Assembly: GCA_913056365.1 (NCBI GenBank) | Contig: CAJXLT010000008.1 | Span: 62,001 to 126,000, forward strand | Length of the DNA: 64,000 bases | Direction: 5' to 3' | DNA from: an uncultured Paenibacillaceae bacterium | Lineage (GTDB): Bacteria > Bacillota > Bacilli > Paenibacillales > K13 | Shown: positions 34,202 to 41,961 of the stretch, piece by piece | How the letters are laid out: each line of letters opens with the position of its first letter | Numbering within the stretch: position 1 is the stretch's first letter | Notes under the pieces: generated by a model | Seen by the model: the letters and a program-made list of their open reading frames with translations, nothing else | What the model was told of the DNA's origin: nothing | Database searches by the model: none | Position numbers and translations under genes: made by a program

Positions 34202-34590
34202 CGTTGGCAGCGTCATCCTTCTGTTCCCCCCGAATGACGGCCACAATCGCCGGAATTTTCGCTACCCGCTCGGCCATTGCCTGGACGAATTAGCTCGGCA
34301 TCCAGCGGTATAAGCCCTGGCTGCTGTATGCGGCTATGATGGCTGAGCCCGCCTTGCGTTTTCCTTCCTCACTCGCAAACACAATAAACCGTAGCGCAGC
34401 CGCATCGTGCTTCAGCGTTACCGTACGCGCAGCAAGCTTGAGCAGCCAGTGCCTGTTCGGATACGGGACGTTTGGCAAAGCTGCGGATCGTTCTTCTTTC
34501 GCGAATCAGCCTCGTCGCCTCTTGAACGGCTTCGGGCGGACTCGTTGCTTGCTCGTTTGGCGCGTTGCTTTTTTCCTCCGATCCGATCGT
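34202..34590 (-). pseudogene. Broken nitroreductase-family gene
   Basis: Reading the minus strand from about 34578, one frame gives AVQEATRLIRERRTIRSFAKRPVSEQALAA, the N-terminal signature of nitroreductases. Near 34440-34452 the similarity passes to another frame (LLKLAARTVTLKHDAAALRFIVFASEEGKRK, then IIAAYSSQGLYRWMPS). A TAA at 34290-34292 interrupts it, after which the same frame continues (FVQAMAERVAKIPAIVAVIRG) up to the end of IS copy 1, where it is cut off. There is also no start codon in the first frame. At least one frameshift, one stop and a 3' truncation make it non-functional. Confidence 0.65.
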
Positions 34591-34664
34591 TCAAGTTGCC
34601 AGTAAGCGGCAATGGAAAAAAAGATACGAAGACCCGCACTTCCGGCTTCCTATTCGATTGTATG

Positions 34665-34713
34665 TTGACTGGAATCAAATCCTGCTGTACTATTTACTTA
34701 CCGGTAGATAAAT
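34665..34713 (+). promoter_or_regulatory. Promoter and palindromic operator of the TetR-DUF418 cassette
   Basis: TTGACT (34665-34670), 18 bp, TACTAT (34689-34694). Overlapping the end of the -10 is a 20-bp near-palindrome centred on ACCGGT (34694-34713, TTTACTTACCGG and its other half), symmetric at 16 of 20 positions. This is the layout of an autoregulated TetR operator. Confidence 0.65.
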
Positions 34714-34733
34714 AAAGTGAAGGGGGAATGTTC

Positions 34734-35306
34734 ATGTCGGAGAAATATGATGAGATTCTTCAGACAGCCTATCAGTGCTTTGCTGAGAATGGTTTTGAAA
34801 AAACAAGTATGAATCAGATTGCAAAGCAGGCGGGCATTACAAAGCCGGCTGTTTATTATTATTTTGTGTCCAAAGAGCAGCTGATCCGAACACTGTTTCA
34901 AGTCATTAAGGCGGAAATCGACTTTTCCGAATTTTTCAACATAGAAGCCTATTCGAAGAGTGATTTCAAGGAGAGATTGCTTGAAGATGGATTGGCGATG
35001 ATTAAGCAACAAAGGGAAGACCTGTTTTACGAAAAAATAATGAGAGAATACGATGTTCTAGGATCCCGAGATGCTTCATACAGAGAAGAACTCAGGCAAA
35101 TCCTCGACCATTACCTAGAGGGGTTTGTTTCTCTCTTACATATGGCCGCCAAGTATGAGCTTATATCCGAGGAAGAGATTGAAATCAAAGCACAGTTTCT
35201 TACGCTGGTCGTGGACTCCTTGGATAAATACACAGAGGAGGATTATAACTTTAATCCTGAAGCCATTTGGAAGTTTTCCGTACATTGCATATTTAAAGAG
35301 AGGTGA
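34734..35306 (+). CDS. TetR-family transcriptional regulator
   Basis: A 190-aa one-component repressor. The N-terminal helix-turn-helix (GFEKTSMNQIAKQAGITKPAVYYYFVSKEQLI) is a textbook TetR domain; the rest is a helical ligand-binding dimerisation domain with no specific family. ATG 34734 is preferred over ATG 34728 because the GGGGGA ribosome site is then at a usable distance. The downstream membrane gene starts within a few bases of the stop, so the two are co-transcribed and probably regulated by this protein through the operator at 34694. Both genes are visibly richer in A+T than the flanking chromosome, suggesting acquisition. Confidence 0.85.
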   Translation: MSEKYDEILQTAYQCFAENGFEKTSMNQIAKQAGITKPAVYYYFVSKEQLIRTLFQVIKAEIDFSEFFNIEAYSKSDFKERLLEDGLAMIKQQREDLFYEKIMREYDVLGSRDASYREELRQILDHYLEGFVSLLHMAAKYELISEEEIEIKAQFLTLVVDSLDKYTEEDYNFNPEAIWKFSVHCIFKER

Positions 35307-35311
35307 ATGGA

Positions 35312-36400
35312 GTGAAAGAACAAGCAGCGAGAAATTACGGCTTTGATATTGCGCGCGCATTGGCTATATTGGGTATGGTTATCGTAAATTACAAGATCGC
35401 TATGAATGCGGAGGGGAACGGTCCGGGTTGGCTTATTGCCTTCACAGGACTTTTTGAAGGCAGGGCTGCGGCTTTGTTTGTCATCCTTGCTGGAATTGGC
35501 ATTTCACTAATGACCAAAAAATCAAGGCTTTCCATGGATGCTAACTTGGTCAAAGCACAAAGACGAACCTTGTGGAAACGCTGTGTTTTTTTGTTTGCGG
35601 CAGGGATGGGGTTATATCTGTTGGAGTGGAGTGCGGATATTCTTCATTTTTATGCTTTTTATATTGTTATTTCCTCGTTTTTCATCAAGGCTTCGAACAA
35701 GTTGCTCTTGGCATCTGCGGCGGGCATATTGGTTTTCGCCCAATTGTTTCAACTCCTATTTGATTATACGAGGGGATGGAACGAGTCGTTTTCACAATAC
35801 GTCACCTTTTGGACATGGGACGGATTTCTTATGAATCTGTTGTTTAACGGGTATCATCCAATTCTTCCATGGCTTTCGTTCATGCTGATTGGCATGTGGG
35901 TTGGCAGATTTGATTTCAATTCTATTCATGCAAGGAAAAAAATGACGATCCTATCTTTGACGGCCGCAGTTCTGCTTGAGCTCCTGTCTTATCTGTTGAT
36001 TAAGCTGTCAACTCCCGTTACAGGTTTGGAAATCGCACAGTATTTATTTTCCACGAAGCCCATGCCGCCGAATATGTTCTATATTTTGTCTGCTTCCAGT
36101 ACGGCTCTTATCTTTATTGTCTTATGCGTACATATCGCTCAATACATGCGGAACCAACTGGTTATCACAACGTTCGCGAATACAGGCCAGTTGGCATTGT
36201 CCCATTATATCGGACATTTTATTCTGCTGGTCATCTTTAGTGCCTTTGGTTTGTTGGATAAGGCCTCATTATTTTTTACAACCGCATGTTCCTTTGGATT
36301 TTTTGCCCTAGCGATGTGTTTCTCTTTCTTATGGAGAAAGCGTTATAAGCGAGGTCCTCTTGAGCTTGCCATGCGGAAAATGACGGAGTTTTCAAAGTAA
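35312..36400 (+). CDS. DUF418/HGSNAT-like polytopic membrane protein
   Basis: A 362-aa protein with about ten membrane helices. The N-terminal RNYGFDIARALAILGMVIVNYKI and the GRAAALFVILAGIGISLM helix fit the DUF418/DUF1624 group, related to heparan-alpha-glucosaminide N-acetyltransferases and other membrane acyltransferases. GTG 35312 is favoured over GTG 35303 because AGAGGTGA lies just upstream. It is coupled to the tetR gene. TetR/DUF418 pairs are often annotated without known function; a role in modifying or exporting the TetR ligand is inference. Base composition is A+T-rich compared with the neighbours. Confidence 0.75.
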   Translation: MKEQAARNYGFDIARALAILGMVIVNYKIAMNAEGNGPGWLIAFTGLFEGRAAALFVILAGIGISLMTKKSRLSMDANLVKAQRRTLWKRCVFLFAAGMGLYLLEWSADILHFYAFYIVISSFFIKASNKLLLASAAGILVFAQLFQLLFDYTRGWNESFSQYVTFWTWDGFLMNLLFNGYHPILPWLSFMLIGMWVGRFDFNSIHARKKMTILSLTAAVLLELLSYLLIKLSTPVTGLEIAQYLFSTKPMPPNMFYILSASSTALIFIVLCVHIAQYMRNQLVITTFANTGQLALSHYIGHFILLVIFSAFGLLDKASLFFTTACSFGFFALAMCFSFLWRKRYKRGPLELAMRKMTEFSK

Positions 36401-36431
36401 GCGTCCACCCCTTACGGTTCGGATATTCACC

Positions 36432-36827
36432 TTTGATGACTAACTCCGATATTCTTCAGTTGAACGCTAGATATGAGACCCATTACAACCACAAGCGTAT
36501 ACAGCGTTTGACCCAATTAGCGGGCTTAAAAGCGGTCATCCGCAGGAAACGTCCACATTACCAGCGTTCTACGCCAGAAGTTGTAGCTGAGAACATTTTG
36601 AATCGTGATTTCGAGGCAGAGAATACGACAGCCTTGCAGCTGCTATGGAAAACTACATACACTTTTATAATTACGGACGACGGCAAAAGAAACTGAATAA
36701 ACTGGCACCGATGTCTTATCGCCAGTTACTCGAAAACGCTGCGTGAAAAAATTGGACTCCTTTGATAAAAGGAGCCCAGCATAACGTTTTTGTTATTTCT
36801 TGTGTCTACTTGACAGGGTGCAGTTCA
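36432..36827 (+). mobile_element. IS3-type insertion sequence remnant, copy 2 (right part only)
   Basis: It starts inside OrfB (NARYETHYNHKRIQRLTQLAGLKAVIRRKRPHYQ and AENILNRDFEAE), jumps by deletion to AMENYIHFYNYGRRQKKLNKLAPMSYRQ in another frame and ends with the same right inverted repeat as copy 1. The left end and OrfA are missing. The three bases after it (TAA, 36828-36830) match the three bases before the left end of copy 1 (33774-33776), as expected for an IS3-type target duplication around the whole island. Confidence 0.8.
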
Positions 36828-36828
36828 T
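36676..36828 (+). repeat. 153-bp direct repeat, right copy
   Basis: Partner of 34049-34201. The spacing of 2,627 bp means recombination between the two would delete the TetR-DUF418 cassette and the nitroreductase remnant. Confidence 0.9.
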
Positions 36829-36948
36829 AATCCGTGCAGGCAGTTCTTTGATTGGCAGACGCGTCATGTCGGCGCTTGCCCCGGCTGATCTTCCCTGACG
36901 ATGATAATGCTACTGCACTTAAAAGAGGTTCCCGCATTCTTGTCCGGT

Positions 36949-37926
36949 TTAGGCTTCTCTATCCTGCAGCTTCAGAAATTTCTCACCGTACTCGCCGTGA
37001 GGATGAATGCGGGCATGCTCGACCTGAACGGTGACATGGCTAATGTCAAATTGTTTCTTCAATGTTTCGGTGATGGCCAGTATGACGCAGAACGGTTGAA
37101 TGGATTCAGAGATGAACACATGTGCGCTGAAGGAATGATGGTCTGTGGAGATCGTCCACAGATGCAGCTCGTGTACGTCCTGTACGCCTTCTACAGAGCA
37201 TATAACGGAGCGAATCTGTTCTAGATCATATTGCTCCGGAACGGATTCCATCAATATCAAGCAGGCTTCACGAACGATTCTGGCACCGCCAATGAAGATG
37301 ATGAGTCCGATGACGAGGCTCATGAGCGGATCGAACCAGAGCAGGCCGGTGAAGTAGATGACAACCGCGGATAGGATGACACCGACAGAGCTGAGCAGAT
37401 CACCGATAAAGTGCCAGAGGGCGCTCTGCACATTCAAGTTCTTCTCTTCACTAATACTGCGGCTCAGCATGACAGTGAGTATAACATTAACAAGCAATCC
37501 GATAACGGCAATGGTCAGCATGAGCCCGAGTCTGATCTCCTCCGGGAAGAAGAACCTGCGGAAGCCTTCGATGAAGATACCGGAGGCAATCAAGCACAGA
37601 GCGAGTCCGTTCAAGAATGATGCGATGATTTCAAAGCGCAAGTAGCCATAGCTGAATCGGGAATTAGGCGGTCGTGAGGCGAGGTATATAGCGGTCATAC
37701 TCAAACTAAGAGCGAACACATCCGAAATCATATGTGCGGAATCAGACAGTAGGGCAAGGGAATGGGACAGCAATCCGCCAATGACTTCGACGACCGTGAA
37801 GAAAAGGGTCAGCAGCAAAGTAATCCAAAGCGTACGCTTCGAGCGAGTCTGCTCCTTCACATGGCGAAGATGATGGTAATCCGGCATGATGCGATTCTCA
37901 CCTGACTTTCCAAACCATAGTCGCAT
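36949..37926 (-). CDS. Cation diffusion facilitator (CzcD-like)
   Basis: A 325-aa proton-coupled exporter of Zn2+ or similar divalent metals. Six membrane helices are visible. The metal site HxxxD occurs twice, in LLSDSAHMISD (helix 2) and LWHFIGDLLSS (helix 5). The C-terminal cytoplasmic ferredoxin-like domain (VEGVQDVHELHLWTISTDHHSFSAHVFI) is complete. A His-rich N-terminus (DYHHLRH) fits Zn handling. It sits directly beyond the IS island and points toward it. The 120-bp gap to the island holds nothing recognisable. Confidence 0.9.
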   Translation of the reverse strand: MRLWFGKSGENRIMPDYHHLRHVKEQTRSKRTLWITLLLTLFFTVVEVIGGLLSHSLALLSDSAHMISDVFALSLSMTAIYLASRPPNSRFSYGYLRFEIIASFLNGLALCLIASGIFIEGFRRFFFPEEIRLGLMLTIAVIGLLVNVILTVMLSRSISEEKNLNVQSALWHFIGDLLSSVGVILSAVVIYFTGLLWFDPLMSLVIGLIIFIGGARIVREACLILMESVPEQYDLEQIRSVICSVEGVQDVHELHLWTISTDHHSFSAHVFISESIQPFCVILAITETLKKQFDISHVTVQVEHARIHPHGEYGEKFLKLQDREA

Positions 37927-38033
37927 TTCCTTGGCAATTGTTACACAATTGAAATATTGCTGTTATGGCTTGTTAATGTCCGTAGGGTATTATAATAAAC
38001 AAGACCCCCTTTTGATATAGTTTCACCCATGGA

Positions 38034-38060
38034 GCTTGCCTACCGGCAGGCGTTTTTTTT
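38034..38060 (+). terminator. Orphan terminator-like hairpin on the plus strand
   Basis: Seven-pair stem GCTTGCC / GGCAGGC with TACC loop, then G and eight T. No plus-strand gene precedes it; TATAAT at 37991-37996 (with TTGTTA 15 bp upstream) could start a transcript of about 60 nt ending here. Confidence 0.45.
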
Positions 38061-38194
38061 TGTATATTCGGCTCGTTGTTCCGACTATGTATATAGGTTA
38101 TGCATCGTGCAGCATTCTGCACAGAGGCATTCGTACCGATTGTCTCCGGCAGAGAATGTCATATTGCGGACCGCACGATTTCGGCAGCGCTAAC

Positions 38195-39001
38195 CTACAG
38201 AGCAACTTTATGGGGCTTCCTGCCACTTACGTATACCCACTCGCGAAACCCGATTTGCTTCAATCGTTCGCGTACAAGCTCCCATTCATCGGCAACTCGT
38301 TCCGGATCATGGGCATCAGATCCGAATGTGACAGCGACGCCATAGTGGCAAGCTCTCTCTAGAATCGCATCTGAAGGATACCAGCCTCCTACGTCTTTGG
38401 TTTTTCCAGATGTATTGATTTCAATAGCGACACCGGTATCGGCTATTGTGCGTAATGCCTGATCTACACGCGACGTCGGAATATCACTGAAGGGCGGATA
38501 GAAGGCTTTCATCGCATCAATATGGCCGAGAATATCGAACATGCCGGACTTGGCAGACTGCTCGATCAGATCATAATAAGCTTCTTTCACTTCAATCTTG
38601 CGGTGTTCGTTCAGCTTACCCCATCTTCTCTTGTTGAATATGCTCAACTCCTCCACATGATGAATCGATCCGATCAAATAATCGAATGGATAGCGGTTGT
38701 ATGCTTGTTGATAGACAGATGCGACTGCCGGGAAGTAATCCGATTCTATGCCAAGCAGCACTTGTATTTGCCCCGCGTACTTCGCTTTCAATCGAAGCAC
38801 TTCTTCGACATAGGAGGCAAACATGCTTTTGGCCATAGTTACTTGCGGATAGGGGTGATCCGCTTCATCTGCGAAATAAGGAGCGTGGTCGGATATGCCG
38901 ATCAATTGCAGTCCCTTGCGGATGGCAGATACAACATAGTCCTCGATCGTACCGATCGCATGACCACATCGTTCGTTGTGTGTGTGCAAATCAAATTTCA
39001 T
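38195..39001 (-). CDS. hisK: Histidinol-phosphatase, PHP type (HisJ/HisK)
   Basis: Metal-dependent phosphatase of the PHP family, removing phosphate from histidinol phosphate in histidine synthesis. Metal-binding histidines and acids appear in FDLHTHNERCGHA (residues 3-15), GISDHAPYF (about 35-43), LGIESDYF, IGSIHHV, LGHIDAMK and TFGSDAHDP (about 230). At 268 aa it has the family length. GAGGAGGAGG precedes ATG 39001. It is downstream of, and probably co-transcribed with, a LysR gene. It is far from any his operon genes in this window, as in Bacillus. Confidence 0.88.
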   Translation of the reverse strand: MKFDLHTHNERCGHAIGTIEDYVVSAIRKGLQLIGISDHAPYFADEADHPYPQVTMAKSMFASYVEEVLRLKAKYAGQIQVLLGIESDYFPAVASVYQQAYNRYPFDYLIGSIHHVEELSIFNKRRWGKLNEHRKIEVKEAYYDLIEQSAKSGMFDILGHIDAMKAFYPPFSDIPTSRVDQALRTIADTGVAIEINTSGKTKDVGGWYPSDAILERACHYGVAVTFGSDAHDPERVADEWELVRERLKQIGFREWVYVSGRKPHKVAL

Positions 39002-39046
39002 AACAGCCTCCTCCTCGTGAGCGTGGGCAATGGGTTATAGGTTTGG

Positions 39047-39949
39047 TTACTCCGTGCCAAGGAAATGAGTTTCCGGCATTCCCTTCAGATCATTAAGAAA
39101 TTGCATGAGTGCAGAATTCAAATAGCGTCCCGAGCGATGGATGACACCGACCGGATGGCTCGTTTCCAGCTCGTTCACCTTGATCATGCGCAATTTCCCA
39201 TTCTGTAATTCCTCCATAATGGATTGCTTGGATATAATCGCTGCGCCTAAATTCAGTTCTACCATCCGCTTCACTTCTTCACTGCTGGACAGCTCCATCA
39301 CGATCTGCGGCTCGATGTTGAATTGTTCGAACAGCTGATCGACGAAACGGCGGCCAGCTGTTTCTGGCGACAGCATGATCAGCGGCATATCCCGCAGCAC
39401 TTCTATTGGAATATGTGTTCTACCAGCCCAATCATGATCGGGTGATACAGTTAGTTCGAAGGAATCGTAATACAGAATGGATGTTTCCAAACCAGGACTT
39501 TTATCGAACAAATAAGCGATACCGATATCGATAAGGCCGCTTTCGACACTCGACATAATTTGGGTTGTAGGCATGGAGTGGATGGTCGTCTTGATCAACG
39601 GGAATTGGTTTTGGAAATAAGATAAGACCCTGGGCAGGATCTGCATGGCGATGGAGGTAGTCGTTCCTAATGTAATATGTCCTTGCGGCGTAGCATTCAG
39701 GTCTGAGAGTCGGCCTCGTAATTCTTCCACAATCTTGAGCATCTGTTCGGCATGCTCGAGGAACACTCTCCCGCTATCTGTAAGTGTAACTGGTTGGTTG
39801 CGATCGACGAGCACGGTTTGGAATTCGTCCTCCAAGCTCTTGATCTGGGCGGATACGGCAGGTTGAGTAAGATTAAGCAATTCCCCCGCCTTGCGAAAAC
39901 TCATCGTCTTGGATATCGCAACCAGGGTTTCTAATTGGTTGATGTTCAA
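39047..39949 (-). CDS. LysR-type transcriptional regulator
   Basis: A 300-aa LysR-family regulator with an N-terminal helix-turn-helix (SFRKAGELLNLTQPAVSAQIKSLEDEF) and a complete effector domain (GHITLGTTTSIAMQILPRVL onward). The frame is open 15 codons upstream, but TTG 39949 with GGAGGGAAGCAGC before it gives the normal N-terminus MNINQLETLVAI. hisK follows 45 bases downstream on the same strand. Resembles CysL/CbbR-like members in the sequence of its HTH; the regulon is unknown. Confidence 0.85.
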   Translation of the reverse strand: MNINQLETLVAISKTMSFRKAGELLNLTQPAVSAQIKSLEDEFQTVLVDRNQPVTLTDSGRVFLEHAEQMLKIVEELRGRLSDLNATPQGHITLGTTTSIAMQILPRVLSYFQNQFPLIKTTIHSMPTTQIMSSVESGLIDIGIAYLFDKSPGLETSILYYDSFELTVSPDHDWAGRTHIPIEVLRDMPLIMLSPETAGRRFVDQLFEQFNIEPQIVMELSSSEEVKRMVELNLGAAIISKQSIMEELQNGKLRMIKVNELETSHPVGVIHRSGRYLNSALMQFLNDLKGMPETHFLGTE

Positions 39950-40029
39950 GCTGCTTCCCTCCCGAATGAAATTACTTTCATTATAGGGCATCAAACAGAG
40001 CCAAGCAATCCGAGGTATTCACTTTTTCC

Positions 40030-40058
40030 TTGGCGATTCACATTATGTGCGATATAAT
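40030..40058 (+). promoter_or_regulatory. Promoter of cheX
   Basis: TTGGCG (40030-40035), 17 bp, TATAAT (40053-40058), 44 bases before the cheX start. Confidence 0.7.
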
Positions 40059-40101
40059 GATAAAAAGCGACAACTTTGTGAACCAAAAAAGGAGACCGCT
40101 C

Positions 40102-40560
40102 ATGAAGGCAGAAAACATTAATCCGTTCTTGGAGTCAGCAAGCATCGTCATTGAGCAGGTAATCAACATACGTCCTACAACGGGTGAACTCAACGTAAAG
40201 GACGTCAAGTTTGTCGAAAAGTACATATGGATCCAGATTGGTATGTCAGGTCAGATGTCAGGAGATATTGTGTTCGGCCTGCACGAAGATGTAGCGTTGA
40301 AGATGGTATCTGCCATGATGGGGGGCTATCCAATCTCGGAGATCGACGATATGGCGAAGAGCGCGATTTCGGAGCTTGGCAACATGATCAGCGGCAATGC
40401 AAGTACGCTGCTGTACAATCAGGGAGTGAAGGTGGATATTACACCGCCGAAGGTGATTCACGCTGCTGAATCTGCAGGCTTCACACCGGCCAAGGCTTTG
40501 ACAATACCGCTTCAGATGGGCGATATCGGTGATTTGGACATTCAGGTATTGATTACATAA
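40102..40560 (+). CDS. cheX: CheY-P phosphatase CheX
   Basis: A 152-aa protein of the CheC/CheX/FliY phosphatase family, which removes phosphate from CheY in chemotaxis. The single active-site motif is ISELGNMISGNAST (E-x2-N...N, about residues 96-106). This is the one-site CheX arrangement, unlike CheC with two. ATG 40102 follows AAAGGAGACC. It is a single-gene unit away from other che or fli genes, which is common for cheX in Firmicutes. A terminator follows. Confidence 0.88.
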   Translation: MKAENINPFLESASIVIEQVINIRPTTGELNVKDVKFVEKYIWIQIGMSGQMSGDIVFGLHEDVALKMVSAMMGGYPISEIDDMAKSAISELGNMISGNASTLLYNQGVKVDITPPKVIHAAESAGFTPAKALTIPLQMGDIGDLDIQVLIT

Positions 40561-40588
40561 TGTGCATGTAAGCGATGATACGCTGCAT

Positions 40589-40616
40589 AGGTCGGCTAAG
40601 TTTGCCGGCCTTTTTT
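40589..40616 (+). terminator. Rho-independent terminator after cheX
   Basis: Stem AGGTCGGC / GCCGGCCT (one G-U pair), seven-base loop, TTTTTT tail. Confidence 0.85.
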
Positions 40617-40676
40617 CACATTGGACAGCTCGCTGCACTCGAACATAACGATAATGCGAAAGGATAGGAGTGGACG

Positions 40677-41468
40677 TTGCAGATGATTCGGGATAAAGTA
40701 GCATTGATTACAGGCGGCTCAAGCGGAATTGGCGCAGAACTGGGAAGGAACCTTGCGGAACTCGGAGCAGTCCTTGTACTCGTTGCCCGATCTGCGGAGA
40801 AGTTAGCTGCTGTAGCTGACAGCATGCCGGAAGGTAGCCGCGTTCTAACGATTGTCGCAGATGTTGGTGTAGAGGAAGCGGTAGAGCAAGCTGTCTTGCA
40901 GACGATAGAGACATACGGACGAATCGATATACTCATCAACAATGCAGGCTTCGGTCTGTTTCAGCGTGTCGATGAGATGCGGCTAGTCGACTATGAACGA
41001 ATGATGAATGTGAACTATATGGGGGTGGTCCGCTTGACGAAAGCGGTATTGCCACATATGCAGGCACAAGGATCAGGTCATATAGTGACAGTAGCCTCGA
41101 TTTCCGGTAAGCTGGGCACTGCTAAATCTGCAGGGTATGCAGCGAGCAAGCATGCGGTTATCGGCTTTATGAACAGCTTGCGCCAAGAGATGGGGAAGAA
41201 TACTCGCATCCATATATCTGTCGTTAACCCCGGACCGGTAAGAACAGCCTTCTTCGATCAGACAGATCCGGATAACAATTATTTGAACAAAGTACCCTCC
41301 TGGTTCGTATTAACACCACAGCGAGTTACTCAGACGATCATCAAGCTGCTGCATAAGCCGAGAAGCGAAGTGAATCTGCCGGCAATTGGCGGCTTCGGTG
41401 TCAAGCTCACGCAACTGTTCCCCGGGATATCAGCTTCGCTAGTTCGGCGAATGACCGATATAAAGTAA
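40677..41468 (+). CDS. Short-chain dehydrogenase/reductase (YqjQ-like)
   Basis: NAD(P)-dependent oxidoreductase of the classical SDR family, 263 aa. The cofactor motif TGGSSGIG is at residues 12-19, NNAG near 90, the catalytic Ser in VASISGKLG (about 142) and YxxxK as YAASK (about 155). The overall sequence resembles the YqjQ/DltE-like group often annotated as ketoreductases. The start is TTG 40677 (AGGAG six bases upstream); ATG 40683 is possible. The substrate is not predictable. Confidence 0.87.
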   Translation: MQMIRDKVALITGGSSGIGAELGRNLAELGAVLVLVARSAEKLAAVADSMPEGSRVLTIVADVGVEEAVEQAVLQTIETYGRIDILINNAGFGLFQRVDEMRLVDYERMMNVNYMGVVRLTKAVLPHMQAQGSGHIVTVASISGKLGTAKSAGYAASKHAVIGFMNSLRQEMGKNTRIHISVVNPGPVRTAFFDQTDPDNNYLNKVPSWFVLTPQRVTQTIIKLLHKPRSEVNLPAIGGFGVKLTQLFPGISASLVRRMTDIK

Positions 41469-41546
41469 GCACGGTTACGTGTTATACGACAGGAGACTAC
41501 AGTTCAGATAAGTGATCAATAGCTTTCTGTGTTATACCGCATTGAT

Positions 41547-41798
41547 CTATTGCTTGTTCTGCGCTCGAAATTGCTCATTCCATTCCTTGATTTCCTCGAA
41601 TAATTGCCGCATGTCTGTCTTGGCCTCCGGATGCTCCTGTGTCCAATGTGCAGTTAGCGGAGGCATCGTCTTGTGGATATGCGAGTAAATCGACCACAGC
41701 TTGATCTTCTCCACTGTTTCCGGGTCTGACTTGCCTGTAAGTCGTTCGGCGAATGTCTCGATTAATGCTTCTACCTGTTGCAGAGTTGCCTCATTCAT
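41547..41798 (-). CDS. DUF2573 family protein (YusU-like)
   Basis: An 83-aa helical protein matching YusU/DUF2573: EALIETFAERLTGKSDPETVEKIKLW, then the well-kept YSHIHKTMPPLTAHWTQEHPEAKTDM and a charged C-terminus. The frame extends upstream to 41888, but ATG 41798 has GGAGGGGG eight bases before it. No function is known. It stands divergent from the DEAD-box helicase gene. Confidence 0.8.
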   Translation of the reverse strand: MNEATLQQVEALIETFAERLTGKSDPETVEKIKLWSIYSHIHKTMPPLTAHWTQEHPEAKTDMRQLFEEIKEWNEQFRAQNKQ

Positions 41799-41897
41799 TG
41801 GAAATCCCCCTCCTTGCCGATATCCGGCAATCTGTCTTCGGAACACAGAATACCGCAATCTGAGCCTTCTCGTCAATTTCCCGATCATAGACGCGCT

Positions 41898-41925
41898 TGC
41901 GTTGCTCCTTAGTCTCGCCTATGAT
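41898..41925 (+). promoter_or_regulatory. Promoter of the DEAD-box helicase gene
   Basis: TTGCGT (41898-41903), 16 bp, TATGAT (41920-41925). Confidence 0.55.
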
Positions 41926-41961
41926 AACGTAGATGCAAGTGAGACTAAAGGGGATGGAACG

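Noticed and set aside
41701-41961. Longer N-terminus for the DEAD-box helicase
   Set aside because: The frame runs antisense through the DUF2573 gene and has no ribosome site.
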